Notes: generated from the sequence alone by a model not told the origin. A DNA stretch of 64,000 bases from Paludibacteraceae bacterium (GCA_017412245.1 JAFPYI010000033.1:62001-126000), one strand, 5' to 3'; shown: positions 10,101-16,171, counted from the first letter of the stretch. Translations and numbers: made by a program.

Positions 10101-10475
10101 GTTTGAAAAAGACAAATTTAAAGTTGTATTTTCTGTATCACTATCCCATGCGCCAGCATTGAACGTAAGTGTTGCCGTTGTGGCAGTTCCGCAACTAATG
10201 GCAGGGGTTTGCGCTGTACCTAATTTGGAACTTGTACCAAACTTAGCTGATCCACCAGCTCCATAAGCATTTGATACTGTCCATCCTGTATTATCTGCAG
10301 TAAAAGTACCATTTGCAGCACTTCCACTCCAACCCATAGTTCCAGTACAACCTGCGAAGGTTTCTGTAAATGCCGTTGCTCCCCACGCATTTCCGGTGGC
10401 GAGGGTAAGGAATATAAATGGCAAGAGGAGCCATTTATGGGTTTTAGATGATAAAGTTAAATGTAATGATTTCAT
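4116..10475 (-). CDS. Giant T9SS-exported multidomain surface protein
   Basis: 2119 residues. A signal peptide (LLLPFIFLTLATGNAWG) ends near residue 33. The protein is a chain of adhesin-like modules: an N-terminal jelly-roll-like segment, two related CxEWVFxGW modules near residues 305 and 835 (InlB/Flg_new-like), fibronectin-like stretches, a Big_2-like module near 1090 (NTAVATVTSSGEVTIVGVGE), and a lamin-tail-like region near 1140-1270. The last 75 or so residues (LANVAITTFDKTLVLSGL, IFVYDMSGKLIRSD, GVYFVRVNTANGQQ) are a type A T9SS sorting domain, so it should cross the outer membrane through the T9SS and stay on the surface or be released. No catalytic domain was recognised. The promoter lies far upstream (10816-10847), leaving a leader of about 335 nt. 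Confidence 0.8.
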   Translation of the reverse strand: MKSLHLTLSSKTHKWLLLPFIFLTLATGNAWGATAFTETFAGCTGTMGWSGSAANGTFTADNTGWTVSNAYGAGGSAKFGTSSKLGTAQTPAISCGTATTATLTFNAGAWDSDTENTTLNLSFSNCSGDKTSVTLARGSWTTYTVALSNITSSITITFTGGAANKGRFFLDDVVVTYTASCTSPLTALSITNANTVAMGNTLSLTTTGGNGGTVTWSVANGTGSATVSGSTLNPVSAGTVTVTATQSDGVTYCGATVNQTVTISAAPIDVTLHYKGTSETKTGQTSPYDLTALSSPYTDAACTEWVFDGWYGSTYTNTSKPTYITELTSTGHAYAVYKHTEGGSGEGSTETFDFASIASDNSWENGIAYKSVEQGNVTIEAQGGGNNGKWYSSGGGSWRMYSGGTVSISSPSGDVTAVTSTPSCTFTIEDGVATFSPSARTDFTEIVVTIGGGGGTTYYKTEAECGPSLSASDAYVVSTKGQKVKVVVPVTAQNFSSNATLSYSGVSAPYSFVEWTNGNSITAGSTLETGLILQYQPSAYNTTNDLTVTFSATDASNKTATVHGRSLPEQFAIVATSSTKDWTMPANTANTAASRTGLEVTTSGTPETVEALPGSYVYTLVSVDNSRYDANGFAVRLKGYNTNGYLKAQAANQADVANLTDAATTDQYEWIITTTDHNTYNIASNNSDIAAIRNLRYYSKYFGMYAAGQASIRLLPIGCSTQPEQVVMTPTHNSVTITFVGTAATHTLVIKQGSTTTYNGTVTSGQEITGLSESTDYTYTLTPAGSAACAVEGEFSTTAAPIDITLVRHNRDDEVLTDVANPYTLPTAADACAEWVFVGWATSAQNNASSAPTLVTEATADGTYYAVYRKNGGAGSSSTVTDAFTYLDFEATSTSYEDFSDVSKTSSAVYAGNNAAGNSAIQLRTKNSNSGVVSTTSGGVVESVSVTWNSNTTSGRSLNIYGKNSAYTDASELYDSDTYGTLLGTIAYGSSTSLSISSIGTYTYIGIRSSSDALYLDALNIAWTTGATYTYSTAGYTDCVVCTESGAAFSMGNNVTKNTESANFTNTVTYTNTNSSTKTWNSSNTAVATVTSSGEVTIVGVGETVISLTQPVDYGATSSDDDNVCAVSISYTLTVTPPTVEVVEVTSDDKIIIEHDLEGVSNVIINEAQTKLSGELAEDIFFSKYYEAASNMKLFGLYNGTNTYIDLTKLRVRQSKNADDGWYNSTGSLGYVELANVSKLGEDFPSFMLPPLTEIIFWSNNYGTYGENSWTNNEDLRECVSMTINDVTYDIDDLEKGDVPNWYCLGDYKNYNTVDADGNNQFNFNGDDALILERNNSGTWEAIDIFGAGTSAAPKLPTYDTNNAKPSITSASDTENGKIKVVTNTSGSSNDTETYTINGTANTKLNDSPGGWWALSTDAEVTIPLSANRYYLLRNKNVKSGANAVASNTTRFATLGSEWHGEPVGGGSAAICYSGELFSEVGQYDFANYYTEWVEVSSSEIEFTEVGDGTMAVTVDNLASHSCNTLRIQVADAEDNVLAQVDYKVPIMVKSGTVQTTNTIFTGFDDAANVCSTCDVVIMNGATLKKVTGDVNAVRDIEVYAGGNLWIPNGQTFTVNQLIMRSKEDAVSTADIQGTLSRYNTTILHDKRIPGTRWYFFTLPYDCNIADITFRNGDPAVHGTDYLIKYYDGAERASSATAVYNGSAHWKQFTGATLLAGQGYIVAVEPHSEHTYAELRFPMADPDLTKTSTAVTVHAWGGDKTDEELRPNHKGWNLVGNPFLNTYQSNFSNAPLRQGTLELDAEGKYVINTEGAKNIRFVYVPVDGGSNNYRTVAIDGQPLDPFFAYFVQIGTAASKDGGDDPNTDRGVEFTSANVQKANIVRRAPAEINDDEPILVAVDLINDKQELDETTLLISNQFTDDFDMMDDGIKWRGDRYTNYTNPIIATRNNEGEMAFNALPDESAAVTGVPVNFYAAYNGQYTISLNGKYGIDEVKDVQLFDATTNSYYNLLTDNYTFTANKGNNTERFRLFVTVERNKVPTAVENPTLANVAITTFDKTLVLSGLNDAADIFVYDMSGKLIRSDQANGGGAIWRTVVPATGVYFVRVNTANGQQTLRAIVK

Positions 10476-10528
10476 ATTTGTTTGTTATTTATTTTATATT
10501 TAGTAATCTATTTTTCAAAAATCACGGA

Positions 10529-10552
10529 ATATATATTATACATAATATATAT
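10529..10552. repeat. Perfect AT-only inverted repeat in the giant-gene leader
   Basis: Two 11-nt arms (ATATATATTAT at 10529-10539 and ATAATATATAT at 10542-10552) flank a 2-nt centre. It sits between the predicted promoter at 10816-10847 and the start codon at 10475, so it lies inside the transcribed leader. It could form a weak hairpin or bind a regulator; neither is shown. Confidence 0.5.
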
Positions 10553-10815
10553 AGGGTGCACCGGGATACGTTATAATAACGTAGTTCATCCGATAAGCAT
10601 CTGTGGGCGGGTTGTTAATAGGTTGAGAACATTTTTGTGTCAAAAGAATGTCAAGACTACCTTAAAACCCCGTTAAAACCCCATTTTAGTGGCACCAAAT
10701 TATTTTTGTAAACTTTTGTCATTTGTGTTGTTGTTATGTGCCACTCGTTATTATGCTTTTTACGCATTAAATGTTGCAAGTTTCGATACTTTGTATATTT
10801 ATATATACAACGGCG

Positions 10816-10847
10816 CAAAGGTACTGCTTTTTTTTGACATGTGCAAA
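10816..10847 (-). promoter_or_regulatory. Promoter of the giant surface-protein operon
   Basis: Minus strand: -33 TTTG (10847-10844), 20-nt spacer with CACATGTC and an A-tract, -7 TACCTTTG (10823-10816). The spacer is almost identical to those of the promoters at 11388-11419 (minus) and 50018-50049 (plus). Confidence 0.65.
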
Positions 10848-10904
10848 TGTTTTGTGCAGAATTTGCTATTTTGCAAACAATCTCTGTCAAAAAGGTAATT
10901 TTGT

Positions 10905-10949
10905 TTACAAAGTAGCACGCAAGAGCAGATGAAGGTCGGTGCGGGTGAT
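10905..10949 (-). pseudogene. Possible C-terminal relic of a helix-hairpin-helix protein gene
   Basis: The minus-strand frame ends ITRTDLHLLLRATL-stop. The intact helix-hairpin-helix gene at 12868-14916 ends ATRTDVHLMLRASL-stop. Eleven of 14 positions match. Nothing else of that gene is recognisable around it, and the frame just upstream is interrupted by the palindromic element at 10953-10976. The simplest reading is the 3' end of a lost paralogue. The match is short, so this is tentative. Confidence 0.35.
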
Positions 10950-10952
10950 TGC

Positions 10953-10976
10953 AGATTTGTCGCCCGTTGGGCTATT
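10953..10976. repeat. Dispersed 24-nt palindromic element (intergenic copy)
   Basis: A 24-nt segment centred on the hairpin GCCCGTTGGGC. It matches 19026-19049, inside ispH, at 23 of 24 positions. A related GCCCAAAGGGCTAT occurs near 11548. See the finding on in-frame repeats in ispH. Confidence 0.6.
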
Positions 10977-11114
10977 GCCTATTGGTGTTTGCCGATAAAC
11001 TCGCTTGCTGCCTTTCTTATATAAAACAGACGTTCTGCTATCTCTCTCGTTTGTAAAATAATATCTGAATGTAGAGTAAAACCGATGCTCAGAAAACACT
11101 CCAAATCATGTTCT

Positions 11115-11175
11115 GTTAATTCGTTCGCCAGTGGTGAACATTTTTGAGCAGTTAATTCGTTCGCCAGTGGTGAAC
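11115..11175. repeat. Exact 25-nt direct duplication, 36-nt period
   Basis: GTTAATTCGTTCGCCAGTGG plus TGAAC occurs at 11115-11139 and again, identical, at 11151-11175. The offset of 36 nt keeps reading frame. On the minus strand both copies read SPLANELT inside an 81-codon open frame of unknown meaning. Confidence 0.7.
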
Positions 11176-11387
11176 GAAAGTCCATGAGCTCAATTCTATT
11201 GGTGCCGGAGGCAATAACAAACAAAGTTTGCGCTTGTGGCTTTATAGATGTATAGAAGTATAGATGTATAGATTGCTAGAGTTCTAGGATGTTAGATTAT
11301 TCTGCTTTCGATTCTTTTTGCGTTGTATTTGCGTGGAAATATGTTCTATAACATACAGTTTATATATATAATATATATACCAGCGTG

Positions 11388-11419
11388 CAAAAGTACTGCT
11401 TTTTTTGGACATGTGCAAA
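11388..11419 (-). promoter_or_regulatory. Second minus-strand promoter, near copy of the one at 10816
   Basis: Minus strand: -33 TTTG (11419-11416), 20-nt spacer, -7 TACTTTTG (11395-11388). The surrounding sequence, including the AT-rich flank, repeats that at 10797-10865. No convincing gene follows it, so it may be left over from a duplication whose gene decayed. Confidence 0.5.
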
Positions 11420-11616
11420 TGTTTTGTGCAAAAAAATCCACTTTTGTTAACGGAAAAAGTACTTTTGCCAATTTTAGTTTGCAAATAGAAATGGGGAGAA
11501 AGGGTGAGGGGATGAGGGGGTGAAGGGGTGAAGGAGCACATAAACTGCCCAAAGGGCTATACACAGCACCCAAGGTGCTTATAAACGCTCTTTTTGCAAA
11601 AAAAAATGTTTAGGAA

Positions 11617-11648
11617 TTTGCATATTTCAAATAATTGTTGTACTTTTG
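11617..11648 (+). promoter_or_regulatory. Promoter of the AAA ATPase gene
   Basis: -33 TTTG (11617-11620), 20-nt spacer beginning CATATTTCAAA, -7 TACTTTTG (11641-11648). The predicted leader of about 65 nt contains most of the first 29-nt direct repeat (11646-11674). Confidence 0.65.
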
Positions 11649-11674
11649 CGAAAAATTTCGTTGCGATTTTTTTC
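11646..11674. repeat. 29-nt direct repeat, left copy
   Basis: TTGCGAAAAATTTCGTTGCG plus ATTTTTTTC, identical to 12826-12854. The two copies flank the ATPase gene 1180 bp apart. The sequence has hairpin potential, TTGCGAAAAA pairing with TTTTTCGCAA, complete only in the right copy. Confidence 0.75.
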
Positions 11675-11719
11675 ACAATGTGTGTGGGTAGAGTAATTCA
11701 CATCTAAAATCAGTATATT

Positions 11720-12805
11720 ATGGCAAACAAATTTGCGTACGGGACACTCGTTCAAGGTGATTATTTCACGGATCGCATTAACGAACTTGCTAAAATCAAG
11801 CAATTCTTAAATAGTGAAAACCATCTGATCCTCATCAGCCCTCGCCGTTATGGGAAGAGCAGTTTGGTGAAAAAATGCGTAGAGGAGTTAGGGCGCCCGT
11901 ATGTCTGGTTGGATATGCAATACGCTATTTCTACTGCCTCTTTTACCACTCAGTTACTCAAAGCCACATTAGCTCAGTATCCAATGGAAAGACTGAAATA
12001 TGAGCTTCGTCGTTTTCGTATATTGCCTACCGCAACTTTTAATCCTGTTACCAATGACTATCAGTTTAGTTTTCAAACCTCAGAAGCAGCGGACAATACA
12101 ATGCTGGAAGATGTCATGGAGATGCTGCAACGCCTCAGTACGCCCAAAGAGAAATTGATTGTTGTTTTTGATGAATTTCAGGAGGTTCGAAATATAGACA
12201 AGCACCTGGATAAACAGTTACGCTCAATCATGCAACTCCAAAAAGGTCTAAACTATATCTTTTTAGGTAGCCAGGAAGGAATGATGCTTGAGATCTTCGA
12301 ACGCAAGAAATCTCCGTTTTATCACTTCGGAGGATTGATGCGACTGAATAAGATTCCTTACGATGACTTCTATCAGTTTGTAATAGACCGTCTGCCGAAA
12401 ACACCGAACAAGGAAACCGTCACTCGTGAGATTCTTTCATTCTCCTCTTGCCATCCGTATTATACGCAGCAATTGGCCTTTGAGGTTTCTAATCAAATTG
12501 AAAGTAACCAAATTCACAAAGATGTTGTGAAGTATGCCATACAAGCTGTTATACAAGCCCATGACCTTGATTATGAACGTCTTTGGGAGACTTTCAATAA
12601 TACAGACAAGGGAACACTGCTCCGTCTGTCAAGAAACGAGAAGCCTCTAAGCAATAGAGATGTAGCAACCAGTACAACGTTCAGCTCGCTCAAGCGTCTT
12701 GTCAAAAGTGGAGTAGTTGTCCGCACCGAAGATTACATACTTGAAGACCCATTCTTTGCTGAATGGTTAAAAATCAAGCAGAATCCAATACGACGAACTT
12801 TGTAA
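11720..12805 (+). CDS. AAA family ATPase (ATPase_2 / archaeal ATPase-like)
   Basis: 361 residues, cytoplasmic. The Walker A motif is the family variant PRRYGKSS at residues 41-48 and Walker B is LIVVFDEFQEV near 146-156. A typical family C-terminus follows: a winged-helix-like part near 290-350 (LSNRDVATSTTFSSLKRLV) and the ending VRTEDYILEDPFFAEWL. Proteins of this group are common in multiple copies in Bacteroidales; they are STAND-like P-loop ATPases of the MNS/SWACOS type whose role is mostly unknown, some suspected in defence or mobile-element functions. The gene has its own promoter and is bracketed by a 29-nt direct repeat, which may mean it moved as a unit. It stands alone, with no partner gene. 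Confidence 0.8.
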   Translation: MANKFAYGTLVQGDYFTDRINELAKIKQFLNSENHLILISPRRYGKSSLVKKCVEELGRPYVWLDMQYAISTASFTTQLLKATLAQYPMERLKYELRRFRILPTATFNPVTNDYQFSFQTSEAADNTMLEDVMEMLQRLSTPKEKLIVVFDEFQEVRNIDKHLDKQLRSIMQLQKGLNYIFLGSQEGMMLEIFERKKSPFYHFGGLMRLNKIPYDDFYQFVIDRLPKTPNKETVTREILSFSSCHPYYTQQLAFEVSNQIESNQIHKDVVKYAIQAVIQAHDLDYERLWETFNNTDKGTLLRLSRNEKPLSNRDVATSTTFSSLKRLVKSGVVVRTEDYILEDPFFAEWLKIKQNPIRRTL

Positions 12806-12825
12806 CAAACTCATAGCAAAAGTTA

Positions 12826-12854
12826 TTGCGAAAAATTTCGTTGCGATTTTTTTC
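12826..12854. repeat. 29-nt direct repeat, right copy
   Basis: Identical to 11646-11674. Here it is followed by GCAA, so TTGCGATTTTTTTCGCAA (12841-12858) and the longer TTGCGAAAAA...TTTTTCGCAA pairing can form a hairpin just after the ATPase stop at 12805. It may act as the ATPase gene's 3' end signal. It lies directly upstream of the start chosen for the next gene. Confidence 0.7.
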
Positions 12855-12867
12855 GCAACTCACTCCT

Positions 12868-14916
12868 ATGGCGTCAATTCCCACGAAACTACGTTCTTGT
12901 CTCATAATAAATTACTCGAACATTATACGTTGGGCGGCAATGGCGGTGATAATTGCCGTTTTGGCGATGCCGCTAATGGCACAGGAAAAGCCTTCAGACC
13001 ATTCATCAGAAGTGCCGTCCGAGACCGTTTCCCGAACGCCATCCGAGCAGCCGGAAAACAGAGAAAAGACAGCGGGCGGAGAGACGGGACAGACAGTCAG
13101 TCTGGATGATGTGATTTTGGATATCTACTCCGCCGCCACCGAACTGGGCGAGACCGATTACGAGCAGTTGCAGAGCGACCTCTACGCCCTTCACGAAACA
13201 CCGATAAACCTGAACCACACAACCGAGGAAGAACTGGCGCAACTCTATTTTCTCTCCCCGCGCCAGATAGACGATATCCTTTCCTACGCCGACCGCCATC
13301 CGTTTGAGTCGCTGTACGAGTTGAGGATGATTGTTTCGCTCACGGATTATGAGATCCGCGACCTCCTTCCGTTCGTCACAGCCGGCGCGCCGGAGACAAA
13401 TAATAATAATAAAATGTACGCACGCGAAGTGCTGGCGCAGGCGCAACACGAAGCGCTTGCGCGCGTGGATGCACGGAATATAGAGTCGTTCGAAGGCTCC
13501 GACCCCGTGTATGTGCAGGGGCGCTACACGTTCGATTATCATCGGCGCGTGCAGTTCGGTCTGCAGTTGCGCCGTCCCGCCGGAGGCGACGCCAAAGAGT
13601 TGCAGTACGGCGCGTACCTGCAGCTGCGCGACATAGGCGTGATGCACACCCTCGTGGGCGGCAACTACCAGGCCTCGTTCGGTCAGGGGCTGGTACTCGC
13701 CTCGCCTTTTCACTCGGGCAAGACGGCCTACGCGGGCAGAGTGGGGCTGCAGCCGGAGGGTCTGAAGCGTTACTCGTCCGTTGACGGCGGCGGCCTGCAC
13801 GGCGCAGGCGTCACTTTTCGTCATGCGTGGAGCAAACAGACGCGGCTGGACATCAGTGCGCTCTACTCGATGAAACGGTATAACGACTCCACGTGGCACC
13901 ACCTCGCCGGTGCTAACATGACGCTTCGCCACAAACGGCTGCAAGTGGAGTTGACGGCTATCGAGAACATCTACACCGACAGTATTCATCCGTTCCGTGA
14001 CGCGGCGTACAACGCGCATTATTTCCGCGGCCGCCGCCAAGCGGTGATAGGTGCCTCGGCGCGGTATAACCACGGCTGGTTCGACCTCTTCGGCGAGGTG
14101 GCCGCCAGTCAGAACACCGGTCATTGGGGCGCAGGCGTGATAGCCGGCAGCCGTTTCTATCCCACGTCGGGACTGACACTTCTGGCGCTGTACCGTTATT
14201 ACTCGCCGTGGTTTGACAACGCGCAGGGTTACGCTTTCTCCGAGACATCGCGGACGGGCGATGAGAACGGTGCGTACATAGGCGTCGAATACACGGGTTG
14301 GCGGTATTGGCGGCTGACGGGTTATGCCGATATATTCCGTTTTACGGGTCCCAAATACGGGCTTCCGGAGAGTCCTTCGATAGGCTATGACGCTCTTGCG
14401 GAGGCGCAATACAGGCCTTCGCAGAAATGGGGGATGACGTTCCGGCTGCGCAGTAGGAAGAAAGGCGTGCAGTTTACCCATTCCGCCCGCTGTCAGGCGG
14501 ATGTGACGACCGGTGGCTGGTCTTTCCGCACCACGGCGGAGGCGAACCTGACACACTCGTCCGGGGCGGCGAACTATGGCGTGACGGTTTATCAGGATGC
14601 TGCCTACCACTGGCGGTCTGTGCCCCTGGGGATACGTGCCAGAGTGCAGTTCTTCGATGCCCGCGAATGGGCGAACCGGATTTATTGCTACGAGCATGAC
14701 GTGCTCTACGCCTTCTCCATCCCGGCGGTGTACGGTCTGGGCGGACGGGCGTATCTGTGCCTGCGATGGCAGATCATCCCGCAGCTGGCGTTTTACGCCC
14801 GCGTGAGTGAGACCCTCTATGCCGGTGACTGGTACGCCGCGCATCACAGCGGCTGGAGCGGACGGGGCGTGGCGACAAGGACGGACGTCCATCTGATGCT
14901 CAGGGCGAGTCTGTGA
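12868..14916 (+). CDS. Helix-hairpin-helix protein with outer-membrane barrel-like body
   Basis: About 682 residues from the ATG at 12868; a TTG frame reaches 12826, but that part is the direct repeat. A hydrophobic segment (MAVIIAVLAMPLMAQ) gives a signal peptide after a basic N-terminus. Residues about 110-185 hold ComEA-like helix-hairpin-helix repeats (INLNHTTEEELAQLYFLSPR, then FESLYELRMIVSLTDYEI). The remainder is rich in alternating aromatic/polar strands (YTFDYHRRVQFGLQLRRP, GASARYNHGWFDLFGEVA) and ends in an Arg-rich strand like a beta-barrel. Known in Bacteroidota as helix-hairpin-helix domain proteins of unknown role, perhaps in DNA handling at the envelope. The gene is much more GC-rich than its neighbours, which creates a 628-codon spurious frame on the other strand. 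Confidence 0.75.
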   Translation: MASIPTKLRSCLIINYSNIIRWAAMAVIIAVLAMPLMAQEKPSDHSSEVPSETVSRTPSEQPENREKTAGGETGQTVSLDDVILDIYSAATELGETDYEQLQSDLYALHETPINLNHTTEEELAQLYFLSPRQIDDILSYADRHPFESLYELRMIVSLTDYEIRDLLPFVTAGAPETNNNNKMYAREVLAQAQHEALARVDARNIESFEGSDPVYVQGRYTFDYHRRVQFGLQLRRPAGGDAKELQYGAYLQLRDIGVMHTLVGGNYQASFGQGLVLASPFHSGKTAYAGRVGLQPEGLKRYSSVDGGGLHGAGVTFRHAWSKQTRLDISALYSMKRYNDSTWHHLAGANMTLRHKRLQVELTAIENIYTDSIHPFRDAAYNAHYFRGRRQAVIGASARYNHGWFDLFGEVAASQNTGHWGAGVIAGSRFYPTSGLTLLALYRYYSPWFDNAQGYAFSETSRTGDENGAYIGVEYTGWRYWRLTGYADIFRFTGPKYGLPESPSIGYDALAEAQYRPSQKWGMTFRLRSRKKGVQFTHSARCQADVTTGGWSFRTTAEANLTHSSGAANYGVTVYQDAAYHWRSVPLGIRARVQFFDAREWANRIYCYEHDVLYAFSIPAVYGLGGRAYLCLRWQIIPQLAFYARVSETLYAGDWYAAHHSGWSGRGVATRTDVHLMLRASL

Positions 14917-14919
14917 TGA

Positions 14920-15050
14920 AAGGGTGAAAGAGTGAAAGGGTGAGAGGATGAGGGAGTGAAGTGGTGAGAGGGATGAGTGGTTAGCGGGTTAGGGGTGAGT
15001 GGGTTAGTGGTGAGTGGTTAGTGGTTAGTGGGTTAGTGGTGAGGGGAGAT
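14920..15050. repeat. G-rich degenerate tandem repeats (GGTTAGTGG / GGGTGAAAG)
   Basis: Imperfect short units, first GGGTGAAAGAG-like, then GTGGTTAGTGGTTAGTGG-like, fill the gap after the helix-hairpin-helix gene. A related unit occurs in frame inside the next gene near 15910-15942. Downstream, 15058-15083 carries a small CCCTTCC...GAAGGG palindrome. Confidence 0.7.
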
Positions 15051-15147
15051 GAGTCTTCGGCCCTTCCAAAGAGAGAAGGGAGCAATAGTATAGACAATAT
15101 TATAAGAAAGCGGTTCATGGTAAAAGCGGTGCAAAAGTACACAAAAA

Positions 15148-15179
15148 TTTGCAAGTGTGCAAAAAAAGTAGTAATTTTG
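15148..15179 (+). promoter_or_regulatory. Promoter of the UPF0104-type membrane protein gene
   Basis: -33 TTTG (15148-15151), 20-nt spacer, -7 TAATTTTG (15172-15179). Only 10 nt separate the -7 box from the ATG at 15190, so the leader should be a few nucleotides at most. Confidence 0.65.
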
Positions 15180-15189
15180 TAGCGGATTT

Positions 15190-16152
15190 ATGACGAAAAA
15201 GATTTGGCTACATATTCTGGAGTGGGCGATAGCTGTAGTGGCACTGGTTTATCTGGTGTGGCGGTTGGTTACGTATCCTGATTACGAATTAGTAGCAGCC
15301 AGTTTGCGTTCGATGGGTTGGCAGCAATGGACGGCACTATCCGTGTGCGTGCTGCTGATGCCCGTAAATATGCTGATTGAGGCATGGAGATGGAGGACGT
15401 TGATGGAAGCCCCTTCCCCGGCCCTTCCCCTAAAAGGGACGGGAGAAAATACTCTTTCTCTCAAGGAGGCGCAGAGGCAAGTATATTACAGCAAACTGGC
15501 GGGACTGATTACTCCGTGGCGATTGGGAGAGTATCCGGCGAGAGCGTTGCTCATAGAGCAAGATAAGCCTACCTCTGACTCCTCTCTGAAGGGAAGAGAA
15601 TCTGATATTTGGCCTCGGGTGCTTTCGATGGGCGCTGTGGGAAGTGCGACGATGACTCTGGCGATAGTGATTGCCGGTGTTGCGGGATTGGTCTTTAGTC
15701 CCACTATGCTGGTTTGGTTGAACGACAGTTATCTGTATGCTGTTGCGGCTGTGATTTTGGTGCTGATTATATGCTTGTATTTTGCTCCGCAATGGTTACG
15801 CAAATACGCAGAAATCAATAGCGGGTTGGTTTGTGTCAGTCTGGCGCAGAGTTTTGTCCGCCTGTTATGCTGGTGCGTGCAATTGGCATTGGTGCTGTGG
15901 GCAGTTAACGGATTAGGGGATGAGGGGATTAGCGGATTAGTGACGAATACATTCATCTATTATCTGCTGGTGACCATTACACCCAATGTGCCGATAGTGG
16001 AAGTAGGTGTTCGTGGCGCATGGGCAATGTTACTTTTCGGAACACCGAATGCAGCATTGGCAGGAGTGCTGCTCTGGGCAATAAATACACTGCTACCATG
16101 TATTTCGTGGTTTTTTATGCGAAAAACACCACAAATTTCGGCACGCCCCTAA
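15190..16152 (+). CDS. Lysylphosphatidylglycerol synthetase TM-region-like (UPF0104) membrane protein
   Basis: 320 residues with about eight hydrophobic helices. The pattern fits the UPF0104 / AglD / LPG-synthase transmembrane family: WRWRTLMEA, GEYPARALLI, and a C-terminal NVPIVEVGVRGAWAMLLFG segment. The function is probably lipid-linked; the substrate is unknown. The striking point is that the frame carries several short repeats not expected in the family: APSPALPLKGTGENTLSLKE near residue 74 (15409-15463), PTSDSSLKGRES near 128 (15568-15603) and GLGDEGISGL near 240 (15910-15942). The last residues and stop lie in another palindrome (16133-16171). All keep the frame, so the protein may still fold with loops inserted. 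Confidence 0.75.
   Translation: MTKKIWLHILEWAIAVVALVYLVWRLVTYPDYELVAASLRSMGWQQWTALSVCVLLMPVNMLIEAWRWRTLMEAPSPALPLKGTGENTLSLKEAQRQVYYSKLAGLITPWRLGEYPARALLIEQDKPTSDSSLKGRESDIWPRVLSMGAVGSATMTLAIVIAGVAGLVFSPTMLVWLNDSYLYAVAAVILVLIICLYFAPQWLRKYAEINSGLVCVSLAQSFVRLLCWCVQLALVLWAVNGLGDEGISGLVTNTFIYYLLVTITPNVPIVEVGVRGAWAMLLFGTPNAALAGVLLWAINTLLPCISWFFMRKTPQISARP
15568..15596. repeat. Dispersed palindromic repeat inside a gene (copy 1)
   Basis: This 29-nt segment matches the reverse complement of the intergenic 33293-33321 at 26 of 29 positions and resembles 19266-19293 in ispH. Its end, TCTGAAGGGAAG, is the usual palindromic arm. It sits in frame in the UPF0104-type gene. Confidence 0.65.
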
Positions 16153-16171
16153 AGGGTTCCCTCCGAAATTT
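16133..16171. terminator. Long hairpin at the 3' end of the UPF0104-type gene
   Basis: AAATTTCGG (16133-16141) pairs with CCGAAATTT (16163-16171); the loop contains CCCCTAAAGGG, itself palindromic, which includes the stop codon. A second stem (CGTTCG...CGAACG, about 16172-16193) and a T-run follow. It may end transcription or be another mobile palindrome that supplied the stop codon. Confidence 0.5.

Larger units (their letters stand above)
10476..11719. other. Repeat-rich intergenic region without a convincing gene
   Basis: This 1.2-kb stretch holds the long leader of the giant gene, two near-identical minus-strand promoters (10816-10847 and 11388-11419), a possible gene relic (10905-10949), a shared palindromic element (10953-10976), an exact 25-nt direct duplication (11115-11139 and 11151-11175), a tract of short TATAGATGTATAGA-like repeats (about 11243-11275), G-rich GGGGTGAAGG-like repeats (about 11498-11532) and the ATPase promoter (11617-11648). 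A minus-strand reading frame of 81 codons (10979-11224) sits downstream of the second promoter but matches no family I know and is partly built from the duplication. It reads as decayed sequence more than as a working gene. Confidence 0.55.

Noticed and set aside
10979..11224. An 81-codon minus-strand frame downstream of a promoter-like sequence
   Set aside because: No family resemblance, partly made of a 25-nt duplication, and lies among repeats and a relic. Kept only as part of the intergenic description.
11284..11541. Small open frames on both strands in the repeat tract
   Set aside because: They translate simple repeats and promoter sequence; the two strands compete equally and neither has a coding signature.
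13006..14892. A 628-codon open frame on the minus strand opposite the helix-hairpin-helix gene
   Set aside because: It is an exact antisense shadow of a GC-rich gene; the translation is Arg/His/Val-rich without any family motif, while the plus frame has a signal peptide and ComEA-like repeats.
15190..16152. Treating the UPF0104-type gene as a pseudogene because of the repeats
   Set aside because: The reading frame stays open through all insertions and the membrane segments are complete, so it is kept as a CDS.
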